Shown: positions 48,827 to 57,437 of the stretch, piece after piece | Layout of the letters: each line of letters starts with the position of its first letter | Numbering within the stretch: the stretch's first letter is position 1 | Source of the DNA: UBA2991 sp965221735 | Lineage (GTDB): Bacteria; Chloroflexota; Dehalococcoidia; Tepidiformales; Tepidiformaceae | Assembly (NCBI GenBank): GCA_965221735.1 | Contig: OZ244910.1 | Coordinates: forward strand, 124,001-188,000 | Direction of reading: 5' to 3' | Length of the DNA: 64,000 nucleotides | Notes under the pieces: generated by a model | Database searches by the model: none | What the model was told of the DNA's origin: nothing | Seen by the model: only the letters and a program-made list of their open reading frames with translations | Position numbers and translations under genes: made by a program

Positions 48827-48916
48827 TGGCGGAGAGGGTGGGATTCGAACCCACGAGGGGCTTGCACCCCTACACGATTTCCAGTCGTGCCTGTTCAGCC
48901 ACTCCAGCACCTCTCC
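48827..48916 (-). tRNA. tRNA-Ser (anticodon GGA)
   Basis: Acceptor GGAGAGG/CCTCTCC, D-arm GCTGGAGTGGCTGAACAGGC, anticodon loop CTGGAAA (GGA, Ser), long variable arm (GTAGGGGTGCAAGCCCCTC), T-loop GTTCGAATCC, discriminator G, encoded CCA. The class-II variable arm is typical of serine tRNA. Confidence 0.95.
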
Positions 48917-48968
48917 GCGAGGCGTCGGGCTAGCGTAGCAAGGGCGCGGGAATCGGGCTTGCCGGCGG

Positions 48969-49166
48969 CTAGCGCTTGCGCTCCTCGCGACGCCCCTTCG
49001 TCAGCTCGCGGTACCGCGCCCACAGTTCCTGTTCCTTCTCCTGGGCGCCCTCGCGTGCGATCTCGATGGCCTGCTCCGCTGCCTGGCGGAGCTCCTCCAC
49101 CATCTCCTCGGGACTGCCTCCGCCCTCCCCGATGACGGGATCGTCCGACGACCCGCCCGCGCTCAC
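48969..49166 (-). CDS. Small charged helical protein paired with the 49163 membrane protein
   Basis: A 65-residue protein. GTG at 49166 overlaps the upstream stop (GTGA). An N-terminal Gly/Ser stretch (VSAGGSSDDPVIGEGGGSPEE), then a long charged helix (MVEELRQAAEQAIEIAREGAQEKEQELWARYRELTKGRREER). Coiled coil; no family recognised. Confidence 0.5.
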   Translation of the reverse strand: MSAGGSSDDPVIGEGGGSPEEMVEELRQAAEQAIEIAREGAQEKEQELWARYRELTKGRREERKR

Positions 49167-49627
49167 GACCCGCCCCGGAAGCGTCCGCCCAGCGAGCCGA
49201 GCGAGTCCAGGCCGCGCCGGATGCCGCTCACGACCGAGTAGACGCGGATGATCGGCGTCACCGCTGACTCGCCCACGAACTCGGCCGTGCCCTTCACCTC
49301 GTCCACGAGGTCGCGGGCCGAGTCGAGCAGGGGCACCACGTTCTGGTTCACCGCGCGCCGCACCGAGAGGGCCACGCCGATGAGCACCGCCAGCAGGATG
49401 CAGGCGAGAACCCCGGCGATCGCCACGAGCACGCCCAGCGCCACTACGGCGATGTCGCGCCACTCGCTCCAGCTGTCGGGGGCCGACCACGTGCCCGGCT
49501 CGGCCTCGTTCGGGAAGATGTTCCCGCCGAAGTAGCCGTCCACGAGCACGGCCACGACGATGTAGACGACGACGATCAGCACCGCCGCCAGGACGACGGT
49601 CAGGAAGAAGCGCAGGACGCTGTTCAT
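49163..49627 (-). CDS. Two-helix membrane protein with amphipathic tail
   Basis: A 154-residue protein. Two membrane helices (LRFFLTVVLAAVLIVVVYIVVAVLV; IAVVALGVLVAIAGVLACILLAVLIGVAL), then an amphipathic region (NQNVVPLLDSARDLVDEVKGTAEFVGESAVTPII) as in small DUF948-like or PspC-adjacent proteins. Leaderless: TATCAT (49640-49635) is 7 nt before the ATG. Confidence 0.55.
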   Translation of the reverse strand: MNSVLRFFLTVVLAAVLIVVVYIVVAVLVDGYFGGNIFPNEAEPGTWSAPDSWSEWRDIAVVALGVLVAIAGVLACILLAVLIGVALSVRRAVNQNVVPLLDSARDLVDEVKGTAEFVGESAVTPIIRVYSVVSGIRRGLDSLGSLGGRFRGGS

Positions 49628-49684
49628 GGAGGCAATGATAGAGCCATCCCCCGCATGGCGCGCCCGCGCCCCTCGCCTCGCCGC

Positions 49685-51037
49685 CTAGCCGGGGGCCAGG
49701 TCGAACAGGTCCAGCAGGTTCGAGATCGCCTCGAACGTGGTTGCCAGCCCCAGCAGCCGGTCCACGTAGTTCAGGTCGATCGCACTCCCCAGCGGCACTC
49801 CCACCGCCTGCGCGAGCGCGTCCAGGTACTGCTGCGCGACCGGCTCTACCGGCGCCGTCTCGTCCACGTCGTCCGCGTAGGTGGCGGCGATCGCGTCCAC
49901 GAACGACCCGTACGCGACCCCCGAATCCGGCAGTACCTCGCGGCCGTGCGGACTCGGCAGGATGCCGAGCGACTCCGGGATCGCGCGGCCGCTGTTCAGC
50001 ATGGCGAGCGCCTCGATGTTGAAGTTCCGCGCCAGGGGCGAGGGGTCCCGCGCCAGCTCCGGCTGCGAGATGAGCAGGTGGACGTACAGGAAGACGTCGA
50101 TGGCGCTCGCCACGACCTCCTCCGTGAGGCTGTCTTCCCGGTCGCAGTGGATCGCTTCGTGCGCGATCAGCGGCATAAGCAGCTCGAAGGGCGCCGCTTC
50201 CAGGTCGGGCCGAATGGAGAGGATGCGCCGTCCCTCGTCGTCGTAGGTCACCCGCGCCACGAGGTCGAGGTCGCCCGGCGGCTCCTGGAACCCGATGAAC
50301 GCCGCCGGGGCGCCCGTGCAGTTGTCCGGCCCGAGCAGCGAGCGCACGGCCGCGTCCGCGAAGGTTCCGGCAAGCGCCGCCAGGGCCGCGCGCAGCTTCG
50401 GCGCGGGCACTGCCTGGGCGTTCATGCCGTCGTACAGGAACAGGGCCGTCTCCCGCACTGCCGCCGATGCCTCGCGCTCGTCCAGGTGCTCCTCCAGGGC
50501 GTCCCGCACCGCCAGCGGATCGCGATCGGCCGCGGTGGGCGCCTCCGGAGGCCGTGGCTCCACCAGCGAGAGGTCGCCGAAGGCGAACACGCCCCCCGCC
50601 AGCACCACGCCCAGCTCCGTGAACTCGCTCGTGACCACGACCGAGACCTCGTCCTCCGGTCCGGAGAGCGCCTCCGTCGAGACGTGCAGTGTCGAACCCG
50701 ACACGATGAGCGCCCCCACCGTCAGCTCGACGACGCGTGAGCTGACCACCTCGACGCTCTCGACCGGCATCTCGGTCAGCGGGTGGCCGGTGAGCGGCGA
50801 GCCCTCCGGCGCGGTCAGCCGGAAGGCCGCGTTCAGCGCGCGCAGCTTGGTCGGCTCGACGGCCCGGTTGAAGCGGACCCGCACGACCGACCGGGCCAGC
50901 GGCAGGTCGTCCACGTACACGCGTTCCGCGCCTGCTTCGAGCGCGCGGATCGGCGCGGGAGGCGGCTCACCGCCTCCACACGACGCGGCCAGCGCCAGCA
51001 CCAGCGCCGCGACAAGCCCTCCGAGGACGCGATGCAT
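49685..51037 (-). CDS. Lipoprotein with HExxH motif, putative metallopeptidase
   Basis: A 450-residue protein. Lipobox LALAASC at residue ~20. The N-terminal ~150 residues form a beta-rich domain with Ig-like 'SSRVVELTVGALIVSGSTL'. The helical C-terminal part carries LLMPLIAHEAIHCDREDSLTEEVVASAIDVFLYVHLL, HExxH followed ~14 residues later by Glu, compatible with a zinc peptidase (third ligand uncertain). A TAGGCT box lies 6 nt before the ATG (leaderless). Family not recognised. Confidence 0.65.
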   Translation of the reverse strand: MHRVLGGLVAALVLALAASCGGGEPPPAPIRALEAGAERVYVDDLPLARSVVRVRFNRAVEPTKLRALNAAFRLTAPEGSPLTGHPLTEMPVESVEVVSSRVVELTVGALIVSGSTLHVSTEALSGPEDEVSVVVTSEFTELGVVLAGGVFAFGDLSLVEPRPPEAPTAADRDPLAVRDALEEHLDEREASAAVRETALFLYDGMNAQAVPAPKLRAALAALAGTFADAAVRSLLGPDNCTGAPAAFIGFQEPPGDLDLVARVTYDDEGRRILSIRPDLEAAPFELLMPLIAHEAIHCDREDSLTEEVVASAIDVFLYVHLLISQPELARDPSPLARNFNIEALAMLNSGRAIPESLGILPSPHGREVLPDSGVAYGSFVDAIAATYADDVDETAPVEPVAQQYLDALAQAVGVPLGSAIDLNYVDRLLGLATTFEAISNLLDLFDLAPG

Positions 51038-51122
51038 GCCGAGAGCCTACCGTGCTCCGCGCTCCGGCGACGCCAGCGTTAACAACTCGCGCGGTGGGCG
51101 CCTTCTCCGCGATGATGGGCGC

Positions 51123-51653
51123 GTGACCCTCGACGCACCCCCATCGGCAACCCCGCGCGGAACCCCCTGGGTCGAGCGCAAACGCAAGCCCGACGGCAGC
51201 GAGCGCCGCTACACCTGCGCCCTCGAGCACGCCTCCGCCTCGCTCGTCGTGGTGAGCTACGTCATGCGCCAGGGCGGGGCCGTCTTCGGCACGCCCATCG
51301 ACATCCCCCCGGGGTCCGTCTCCTACGGCTACTTCTGGCGCGCCCGTCCCTACACCGTCTACCGCATGCGCGATGGCGATCGCATCATCGCCCACCGCTT
51401 CGACGCCGTTGCCGGCGTGCGCATCCGCGAGGGAGAGGTTGCCTACCGCGACCTCGCCCTCGACTGGTGGCTCACCCCGGATGACGCGCTCATCGAGGAG
51501 GACCGCGACGAGTTCGACGAACTCCGCGCGGACGGCGCCTTCAGCCCCGCCGACCTCGCCGCCGCCGCCCGCGCCGAGCGCGTCATCGCCCGCGCCGCCG
51601 ACGGCCTCCTCCCCGAGCTCGCCGCCATCGAGCGCCGCCTCGGGATCGCCTAG
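51123..51653 (+). CDS. DUF402-family protein
   Basis: A 176-residue protein with the FomD-like DUF402 barrel: RRYTCALEHASASLVVVSYVM, FWRARPYTVYRMRDGDRIIAHRFDAVAGVRIREGEVAYRDLALDWWLTPDDALIEEDRDEFDEL (Asp/Glu metal site). Family members hydrolyse nucleoside di/triphosphate-type phosphoanhydrides. GTG 51123 lies 6 nt after a GATGAT box; the frame open further upstream is antisense to the lipoprotein gene. Confidence 0.75.
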   Translation: MTLDAPPSATPRGTPWVERKRKPDGSERRYTCALEHASASLVVVSYVMRQGGAVFGTPIDIPPGSVSYGYFWRARPYTVYRMRDGDRIIAHRFDAVAGVRIREGEVAYRDLALDWWLTPDDALIEEDRDEFDELRADGAFSPADLAAAARAERVIARAADGLLPELAAIERRLGIA

Positions 51654-51671
51654 CGAGTTGGAGAGCCACGG

Positions 51672-51920
51672 CTAGTCATCCCCTTCAAGCCGGTCTTCTG
51701 GCCACACGCGGGATTCGCCCCAGTCAAGCTCCTCGTCGGTCTGCTGGAATCTGCCATAGCCTTCCGCATACTGTCGGTCGATCTCCTCAGCGGCCTTCTG
51801 GGCAAGGTAGTTCGCAGTCGCTTCGCGCAGCACCGCCGAGCGGCCCCGCTCACGTACCTCGGCAAGCGAGTCGAGCCTCTCCAGGAGGTCCTCATCGAAC
51901 GTCACCTGTATGGCTTTCAT
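51672..51920 (-). CDS. Ribbon-helix-helix (CopG/ParD-like) antitoxin, orphan
   Basis: An 82-residue protein. KAIQVTFDEDLLERLDSLAEVRERGRSAVLREATANYLAQK is an RHH DNA-binding domain; the acidic Trp-rich tail (FQQTDEELDWGESRVWPEDRLEGDD) would bind a toxin. None adjoins: the next gene is convergent DUF402. The upstream TGTA...TACA (51923-51938) may be its operator. Confidence 0.75.
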   Translation of the reverse strand: MKAIQVTFDEDLLERLDSLAEVRERGRSAVLREATANYLAQKAAEEIDRQYAEGYGRFQQTDEELDWGESRVWPEDRLEGDD

Positions 51921-51995
51921 GTGTATAGAAAACTACATGATGTGGTCTATTGGAGGGTGTACCGCCCCCTGCATCCGGCCGGCCGCCCAGGAGCC

Positions 51996-52001
51996 TACGA
52001 T
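51996..52001 (+). promoter_or_regulatory. -10 box TACGAT, leaderless GTG
   Basis: TACGAT ends 6 nt before GTG 52008, fixing the glycosylase start. Confidence 0.45.
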
Positions 52002-52007
52002 TGCCGG

Positions 52008-52697
52008 GTGGAAACCCCCGTGCCAGACCTCACCACTCCCCACGTCGTCGCCGCCCTCGAGCGGATGCACGGCGCCGAGCGCTGGCACTGGACCCCAGAG
52101 AGCGACCCCTTCGAGGTCGCCGTCGGCGCGATCCTCGTCCAGCACACGAACTGGACGAACGCCGAGCGCGCTGTCGACCGCCTCCGCGAGGCCGGCGTCC
52201 TCGACCCGGAGCGCCTCGCGGCGCTGCCGGACGTGGCCATCGAGGGGCTGATCCGGCCCAGCGGCCAGTACCGGACGAAGGCGCGCAAGCTGCGCGCCTT
52301 CCTCGACCTGGTCGCCCGCCACGGCTCGCTCGAGGCGCTGCTCGCGCTCCCGCCGGAAGCCCTCCGCGCGGAGCTGCTCGCGACCTGGGGAATCGGCGAG
52401 GAGACGGCGGACGCCATCGCCCTCTACGCCGCCGGGCAGCCGGCCCTCGTCGTCGACGCGTACACCCGCCGCCTCTTCTCGCGCCTCGGCCTGGGACCAC
52501 CGACCGAAGACTCCTATCGCGCCTGGCAGTCCTACCTCGCCCGCGAGCTGCCCCCCGACGCCCCGGCGCTCGCGCGCTTCCACGCACTGGTGGTGCTCCA
52601 CGCGAAGCGACTCTGCCTCGCCCGCCGCCCCCGCTGCGGCGACTGCGACCTTGCTCCCTGCTGCGCGTTCGCCGCAGCCGCGCCCCTACCCCCTTGA
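52008..52697 (+). CDS. Endonuclease III-like HhH-GPD DNA glycosylase
   Basis: A 229-residue protein. VAVGAILVQHTNWTNAERAV, the HhH with catalytic region WGIGEETADAIALYAAGQPALVVDAYTRRLFSRLGL, and the FeS-cluster loop CLARRPRCGDCDLAPCC. The Lys that gives AP-lyase activity in EndoIII (GxGxKTA) is Glu here while the Asp (VVDAYT) remains, so it is likely a monofunctional glycosylase closer to MagIII/MIG-type enzymes. GTG start by the -10 box rule. Confidence 0.87.
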   Translation: METPVPDLTTPHVVAALERMHGAERWHWTPESDPFEVAVGAILVQHTNWTNAERAVDRLREAGVLDPERLAALPDVAIEGLIRPSGQYRTKARKLRAFLDLVARHGSLEALLALPPEALRAELLATWGIGEETADAIALYAAGQPALVVDAYTRRLFSRLGLGPPTEDSYRAWQSYLARELPPDAPALARFHALVVLHAKRLCLARRPRCGDCDLAPCCAFAAAAPLPP

Positions 52698-52709
52698 GCG
52701 CCGCGCGGG

Positions 52710-52715
52710 TACGTT
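52710..52715 (+). promoter_or_regulatory. -10 box TACGTT, leaderless ychF
   Basis: TACGTT ends 6 nt before ATG 52722. Confidence 0.4.
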
Positions 52716-52721
52716 CCCCCG

Positions 52722-53819
52722 ATGCAGGTCGGCATCATCGGGCTGCCGCGGGCGGGCAAGACGACCGTTTTCAACGCCGTCTCGCGCGGACTCGCACCCG
52801 TCGGGGGCTTCGGCGGCGCGAGCAAGCCCAACATCCGCTCCGTCGCCGTCCCCGACTCGCGCGTTGACCGCCTCTCCGAGATCTACCAGCCCAAGAAAAC
52901 CACCCATGCCACCGTCGAGTACGTCGATTTCCCCGCCGGCGGCGAGCACTTCGGCCAGGGACAGGGCCTCGGGGGCCAATTCCTGAACGAGTTGGCCGCC
53001 GTCGATGCCCTGATCCACGTCGTGCGCGCCTTCGAGGACGATTCCGTCCCCCATCCCGAGGGCTCCGTCGACCCCGGCCGCGACATCGGCATCATGGACC
53101 TCGAGCTGGCCTTCGCCGACCTCGCCCTGATCGAGCGCCGCATCGAGCGCATCGACCCCGAGCTGCGCACCCTCAAGGCTGGCGAGCGTGGCCAGCTGCA
53201 GGCTCTGCGCGACCTCCTCGACCGGATGCGGGGCGAGCTTGAAGCGGAGACGCCCATCCGTGCGATGTCGCTCTCCGCCGACGAACGGCGCCTCCTGGGC
53301 GGGAGCCAGTTCCTCACCGACAAGCCCCTCCTCGACCTCGTGAACGTGGGCGAGGAGGACCTGCCCCGGCGCCTCGCCATCGAGGAAGAGCTGCGCGCGG
53401 CCCACGGCGCCCCCGGCCGCGACCTCGCCGTCATGGGCGGGCGCTTCGAGATGGAGCTGAACGAGCTCAGCGACGAGGAGGCCGCCGAGTTCCGCGACGA
53501 AGCCGGCGTCGAGCACAGCGGCATGGCCGAGGCCGTCCAGCGCAGCTACGCCCTGCTCGGGCTCATCAGCTTCCTCACCGTTGGTCCCGATGAGTGCCGC
53601 GCCTGGACCGTCACCGAAGGCGCGACGGCCCCCGAGGCCGCCGGCAAGATTCACACCGACCTGCAGCGGGGCTTCATCCGCGCCGAGGTCATCCGCTACG
53701 AGGATCTGGTCGAGTGCGGCAGCGAAGCCGAGGCCAAGCGCCGCGGCCTGCAGCGCACCGAGGGCAAGGAGTACCTGGTGAAGGACGGGGACGTCGTCCA
53801 CGTCCTCTTCAACGTCTGA
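52722..53819 (+). CDS. ychF: Obg-like ATPase YchF
   Basis: A 365-residue protein. P-loop GIIGLPRAGKTTVFNAV, G2/G3 region (VEYVDFPAGGEHFGQGQGLGGQFLNELAAVDALIHVVRAF), and a C-terminal TGS domain (LISFLTVGPDECRAWTVTEGATAPEAAGKIHTDLQRGFIRAEVI). The middle coiled coil is present. Ribosome-associated, usually ATP-preferring. The stop directly abuts the convergent TgpA-like stop. Confidence 0.93.
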   Translation: MQVGIIGLPRAGKTTVFNAVSRGLAPVGGFGGASKPNIRSVAVPDSRVDRLSEIYQPKKTTHATVEYVDFPAGGEHFGQGQGLGGQFLNELAAVDALIHVVRAFEDDSVPHPEGSVDPGRDIGIMDLELAFADLALIERRIERIDPELRTLKAGERGQLQALRDLLDRMRGELEAETPIRAMSLSADERRLLGGSQFLTDKPLLDLVNVGEEDLPRRLAIEEELRAAHGAPGRDLAVMGGRFEMELNELSDEEAAEFRDEAGVEHSGMAEAVQRSYALLGLISFLTVGPDECRAWTVTEGATAPEAAGKIHTDLQRGFIRAEVIRYEDLVECGSEAEAKRRGLQRTEGKEYLVKDGDVVHVLFNV

Positions 53820-56189
53820 TCAGGCCTCGTTCTCGCCCCGCGCTTCGTCGACAGCCTCATCGTCCAGGCCGTCGTCCTCCACCACCTCCGCCTCCTCTTC
53901 CTCTTGGTCCGTGCTTGCCGACCGGCGACCGAAGATGCGCGCCGCCAGCGCGTTCCGCAGGATGCGGTAGGCCTCGCCCGCCTCGTCGGGGTCCGTGCGC
54001 TCCAGGTCGGGTGGGCCGTAGCGCGCTTCCTCGTACGCCGTGCTCAGCGTTGCGGCTTCGGCGGGCCGTTCGAGGGCGTCGCCGAGGCGCGTGCCCCACT
54101 GCCGCACCGTCTCCGACTCGGCCGCCCGCAGCCCGGCCCAGCCCGCGAGCCGCTCGATGCCGCCCCACTGCCGAGGCATCCCGCTCAGGCCACGCAGACC
54201 CCACACCCAGAACACGCGCGCCCCCATCGACACCACCACCAGCGCCACCAGCGCGCCCCCGACGCTCCAGATGATCGTCCACGGCGGGCCCGCCTCGCGC
54301 TCCAGCTCCACGGGTGTCAGCAGGTCGGCCAGGAGGTCGATCGCGTCGTCGTCGATGGTCTCGAGCGGCAGGGGTATTTCGGGCACCTCGTCGAACGGCA
54401 GGTTCGTCACCTCTCCGATGATGGACCCGAGGTCCGCTCCCACGAGCGTCAGCTCGTCCGATGGGTTGAAGTCCACCCAGCCGTACGTGGGGAAGTACAC
54501 CTCCACCCACGAGTAGGCGTCGTTCTTGCGTACGGAGAAGACGCCTGTGCTGATGTTCAGATCCTCCGGGTCCAGCACGTACCCCACCGCCACCCTCGCG
54601 GGCACGCCCTGCGTCCGCAGCATCACCGTCATCGCCGTCGAGAAGTAGTCGAAGTAGCCGCGCTGCAGGTCGAACAGGAAGAAGTCGACCACGTCGCGGC
54701 GCGAGGGCGCGGAACGCACGCTCATGTCCAGCTCGAACTCGCGGATGTACGCCTCGATCGCCTTCGCCAGGTCGTACGGGTTGGTCACGCCCTCGGTCAC
54801 CCGCGCTGCCTCGTCGTGGACGCGGTCGGGCAGGTCGTCGGGCAGTTGCAGGTAGCGCTCGCGCACCCAGCTCGGGTAGTTCACCCCGTCGCCGCGCAGC
54901 TGGTCCGGCGTGGCGATGCTGAGCGTGCCCGCCACGCGGTAGCGGTCGCCCTCCTGCAGGTCCTCCTGGCTGCGGATGCGCTCGATGTCCCCCGGGAACG
55001 TCTCCGGCAGGTCCGCGATCGAGTCGATGTTGGTCCCGAGCGGCGTCCCCACCGAGAACAGCGTCTCCTCGTCGTCGAACACCTCGATGTCGAGCGTCGT
55101 GATGACGCGCTCCCGGTAGGCGCGCGCCTGGATCTCGGCCGAGGTCGGGTCGCCCGCGTTGACCTCCTCCTCCTGGCGGTCGGAGGAGCGCCAGCCGGAG
55201 CCCGTGTACTCGTCGTAGCTCGTGCCCCGAACGAGCCCCAGGCTCTCGCCCCGCACCTCGAAGAGCACCTTCTTGCCCAGGCTCACGTCGCCCCGGATGG
55301 GCAGCGTGCGGCCGAACTTGTGGAAGTTGCCGCCGGTGCCGGCGAGGTTGTTGAACAGCTGGCTCACGGGTTCGAGCGCGTCCTCGATCGGGTTCGTCAC
55401 GTAGTCGATGGTCGTGTCGATAGCGTCGGCCTGCTTGCCCAGCGGCACCTGCCACGCGATCACGACCATCGCGACCGTGAGCACCAGGGTGAGCTGCGCG
55501 GACTGCAGGCTGAGCCACTCCGGGTACTCGACCCGCGCCCGGTCCCAGTGCACGAACGCGCGCTGCAGGTGCAGCCGCGAGATCAGCAGCAGCGCCCCGA
55601 AGGAGAACATGAGGAACGCCCCGCTGGGCCGCCCGCTGGTGGTGGCGATGATGACGAGCAGCCCCGCGCACGCCGGCGCCACCGCGATCCACGCGTTCCG
55701 CCAGCGGAACACCGCCCAGGCCGCCAGGTAGGAGACGAATATCCCGAGCGTGTGCACCAGCAGCACGAACGGCAGGTTGTCGTTGCTGACGTCGTCCTCG
55801 CGCACGACGAGCACCCACTCGTTCATGCGCGACACCACGTCCTCGACGCGCGCCACGATCGAGCCGCCGTCGCCGTAGGGCGTAGCCGTCAGCGTGAGCA
55901 CCATCAGGCCGAGCAGGAGCGCCACCGGGTGCACGAGGAATTGGCTGGCGCGCGTGCGCGCCGCCAGCAGGCCGATGATGAGCCCGCCGATCACCGCGGG
56001 CACCAGCGAGGGGAAGTCCCGCACCCACTCCGCCTGCTGGATCGCAATGGCGATGGCGATGTAGACGACGAGGGCGGGCACGAACGTGAGCCAGTCTTCC
56101 CAGCTCATCAGCAGGCGCGGCGTCTCGATGAAGAAGCGGCGCAGCCGCCCGCTCACCGTCGCCTCCCGGACCGCCTCTAGGTTTGCCAT
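53820..56189 (-). CDS. TgpA-like membrane protein with degenerate transglutaminase domain
   Basis: A 789-residue protein. The N-terminal ~260 residues hold about seven membrane helices (DUF3488-like), then an extracellular region and a transglutaminase-core fold: RGYFDYFSTAMTVMLRTQGVPARVAVGY ... DAYSWVEVYFPTYGWVDFNPS. In active enzymes these read GYC..., DAHAWVEV and FDP; here Cys, His and Asp are Phe, Tyr and Asn. A membrane helix and a DUF4129-like tail follow (AATLSTAYEEARYGPP, AYRILRNALAARIFG). It is likely a catalytically dead scaffold. Overlaps the DUF58 stop by 13 nt. Confidence 0.85.
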   Translation of the reverse strand: MANLEAVREATVSGRLRRFFIETPRLLMSWEDWLTFVPALVVYIAIAIAIQQAEWVRDFPSLVPAVIGGLIIGLLAARTRASQFLVHPVALLLGLMVLTLTATPYGDGGSIVARVEDVVSRMNEWVLVVREDDVSNDNLPFVLLVHTLGIFVSYLAAWAVFRWRNAWIAVAPACAGLLVIIATTSGRPSGAFLMFSFGALLLISRLHLQRAFVHWDRARVEYPEWLSLQSAQLTLVLTVAMVVIAWQVPLGKQADAIDTTIDYVTNPIEDALEPVSQLFNNLAGTGGNFHKFGRTLPIRGDVSLGKKVLFEVRGESLGLVRGTSYDEYTGSGWRSSDRQEEEVNAGDPTSAEIQARAYRERVITTLDIEVFDDEETLFSVGTPLGTNIDSIADLPETFPGDIERIRSQEDLQEGDRYRVAGTLSIATPDQLRGDGVNYPSWVRERYLQLPDDLPDRVHDEAARVTEGVTNPYDLAKAIEAYIREFELDMSVRSAPSRRDVVDFFLFDLQRGYFDYFSTAMTVMLRTQGVPARVAVGYVLDPEDLNISTGVFSVRKNDAYSWVEVYFPTYGWVDFNPSDELTLVGADLGSIIGEVTNLPFDEVPEIPLPLETIDDDAIDLLADLLTPVELEREAGPPWTIIWSVGGALVALVVVSMGARVFWVWGLRGLSGMPRQWGGIERLAGWAGLRAAESETVRQWGTRLGDALERPAEAATLSTAYEEARYGPPDLERTDPDEAGEAYRILRNALAARIFGRRSASTDQEEEEAEVVEDDGLDDEAVDEARGENEA

Positions 56190-57430
56190 GCTTCCGCCCC
56201 CACGGCGGTGCTGCTCAGGGCGTACGAGAGGTCATCCCCCTGGGCCACGACGTACGTCAGGATGTCGCTCGCCGTCAGTTCCCCGTACAGCACCAGCGGC
56301 GACCCCTCGCCCCCGAACGTGCTTGGGTCGATCAGGACCACGGAGGCGCGAACGCCTCGCTGCACGAGTGACTGCAGCGGCGAGAGCCAGCTGCTGTCGG
56401 TGGACGCGGTCACCAGCACGAGCGTCGTGTGGCGCCCGAAACGCCGCTGCTCCTCGATGAGCAGGTTCCCCAGCGGCGCCTCCCCCGACGCCTTCGCCAC
56501 GGCCAGCGACTCGAGGATGCGCGAGAGCTGCTGCTGTCCCCGCTCCGCCTCCACCACCGTGTAGTCCTCGCCGAAGGAGATGAGCCCCACGGAGCGGTTC
56601 GCGGCGATGTAGCGCTGGGCCACGCTCGCCGCCACCGTGACGGTGTACTCCTCCGTGCTCTCGTCGCCCTCGCCCGCCTGGATGGCGCCCTCCATGTCGG
56701 CGATCACCCAGATGTCGCTCGTGGGGTCGAGCTCGAACGTCTTCACCATCAGCTCGCCCGTGTGGGCGGTCGAGCGCCAGTGGATGCGGCTCAGGGGATC
56801 GCCCGGGGCCCAGTCGCGGATGCCGCTCGCGTTCGGCGTGATGTAGTGCGTGCGGCGGCGGAAGCGGCCCTCGCCCGGCAGGCTCGCCGGGGGCGTCTGG
56901 AAGCGGGGCAGGTCCACCACCCGCGGGTAGACCAGGATCTGCTGCCGCACCCCGTAGCTGCGCTCCGTGTAGAAGATGCCGAAGGGGTCGCCCCCGCGCA
57001 CGCGCAGCGGCCCCCAGTCGAACAGGCCGCGGCGCTGCAGGGTCGTGCTCACCACCCAGCTCCGCAGCCCCCGGCTCGGGATGACGACCGCCCGCCGCGA
57101 ATGGTGTTCGGGAAGGTCGCTCGGGTCCTCCAGCTCCACCCACATCTTGGGGACGTAGCTCAGGTTGCGGACCTCAATCAGCTCCTCCGCTTCCTGCCCC
57201 ACCTGCCCCCGCAGCGTCCGCCGCTCCACCTGCACCTCGAGCGCGCGCGTGTTCAGCCAGGCGAGGAGGAGCGCGACGGGGATGCCCATCGCCACGATGT
57301 AGGCGATGCGGTAGAGCAGCCAGAAGCCCGTGCCCGTGGCGATGAACACCGCCGCCACGAGGATGACGAGCAGCACCGTGAGCGTGCGCCGCTGCGGCGC
57401 AAAGGGCCACGCCAGCACTCGCCGCAGCAC
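56177..57430 (-). CDS. DUF58 domain protein
   Basis: A 417-residue protein. Two N-terminal membrane helices (TLTVLLVILVAAVFIATGTGFWLLY, IAYIVAMGIPVALLLAWLN), a beta-rich linker, then the DUF58 motif GIRDWAPGDPLSRIHWRSTAHTGELMVKTFEL and a VWA-like C terminus. It works with MoxR ATPases, perhaps in cofactor insertion or envelope protein maturation. Middle gene of the operon moxR-DUF58-transglutaminase-fold. Confidence 0.9.
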   Translation of the reverse strand: MLRRVLAWPFAPQRRTLTVLLVILVAAVFIATGTGFWLLYRIAYIVAMGIPVALLLAWLNTRALEVQVERRTLRGQVGQEAEELIEVRNLSYVPKMWVELEDPSDLPEHHSRRAVVIPSRGLRSWVVSTTLQRRGLFDWGPLRVRGGDPFGIFYTERSYGVRQQILVYPRVVDLPRFQTPPASLPGEGRFRRRTHYITPNASGIRDWAPGDPLSRIHWRSTAHTGELMVKTFELDPTSDIWVIADMEGAIQAGEGDESTEEYTVTVAASVAQRYIAANRSVGLISFGEDYTVVEAERGQQQLSRILESLAVAKASGEAPLGNLLIEEQRRFGRHTTLVLVTASTDSSWLSPLQSLVQRGVRASVVLIDPSTFGGEGSPLVLYGELTASDILTYVVAQGDDLSYALSSTAVGAEAWQT

Positions 57431-57437
57431 CGGGACC

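Noticed and set aside
53904..56180. 758-residue + strand frame opposite the TgpA-like gene.
   Set aside because: Gln/Arg/His-rich shadow frame with no start signal.
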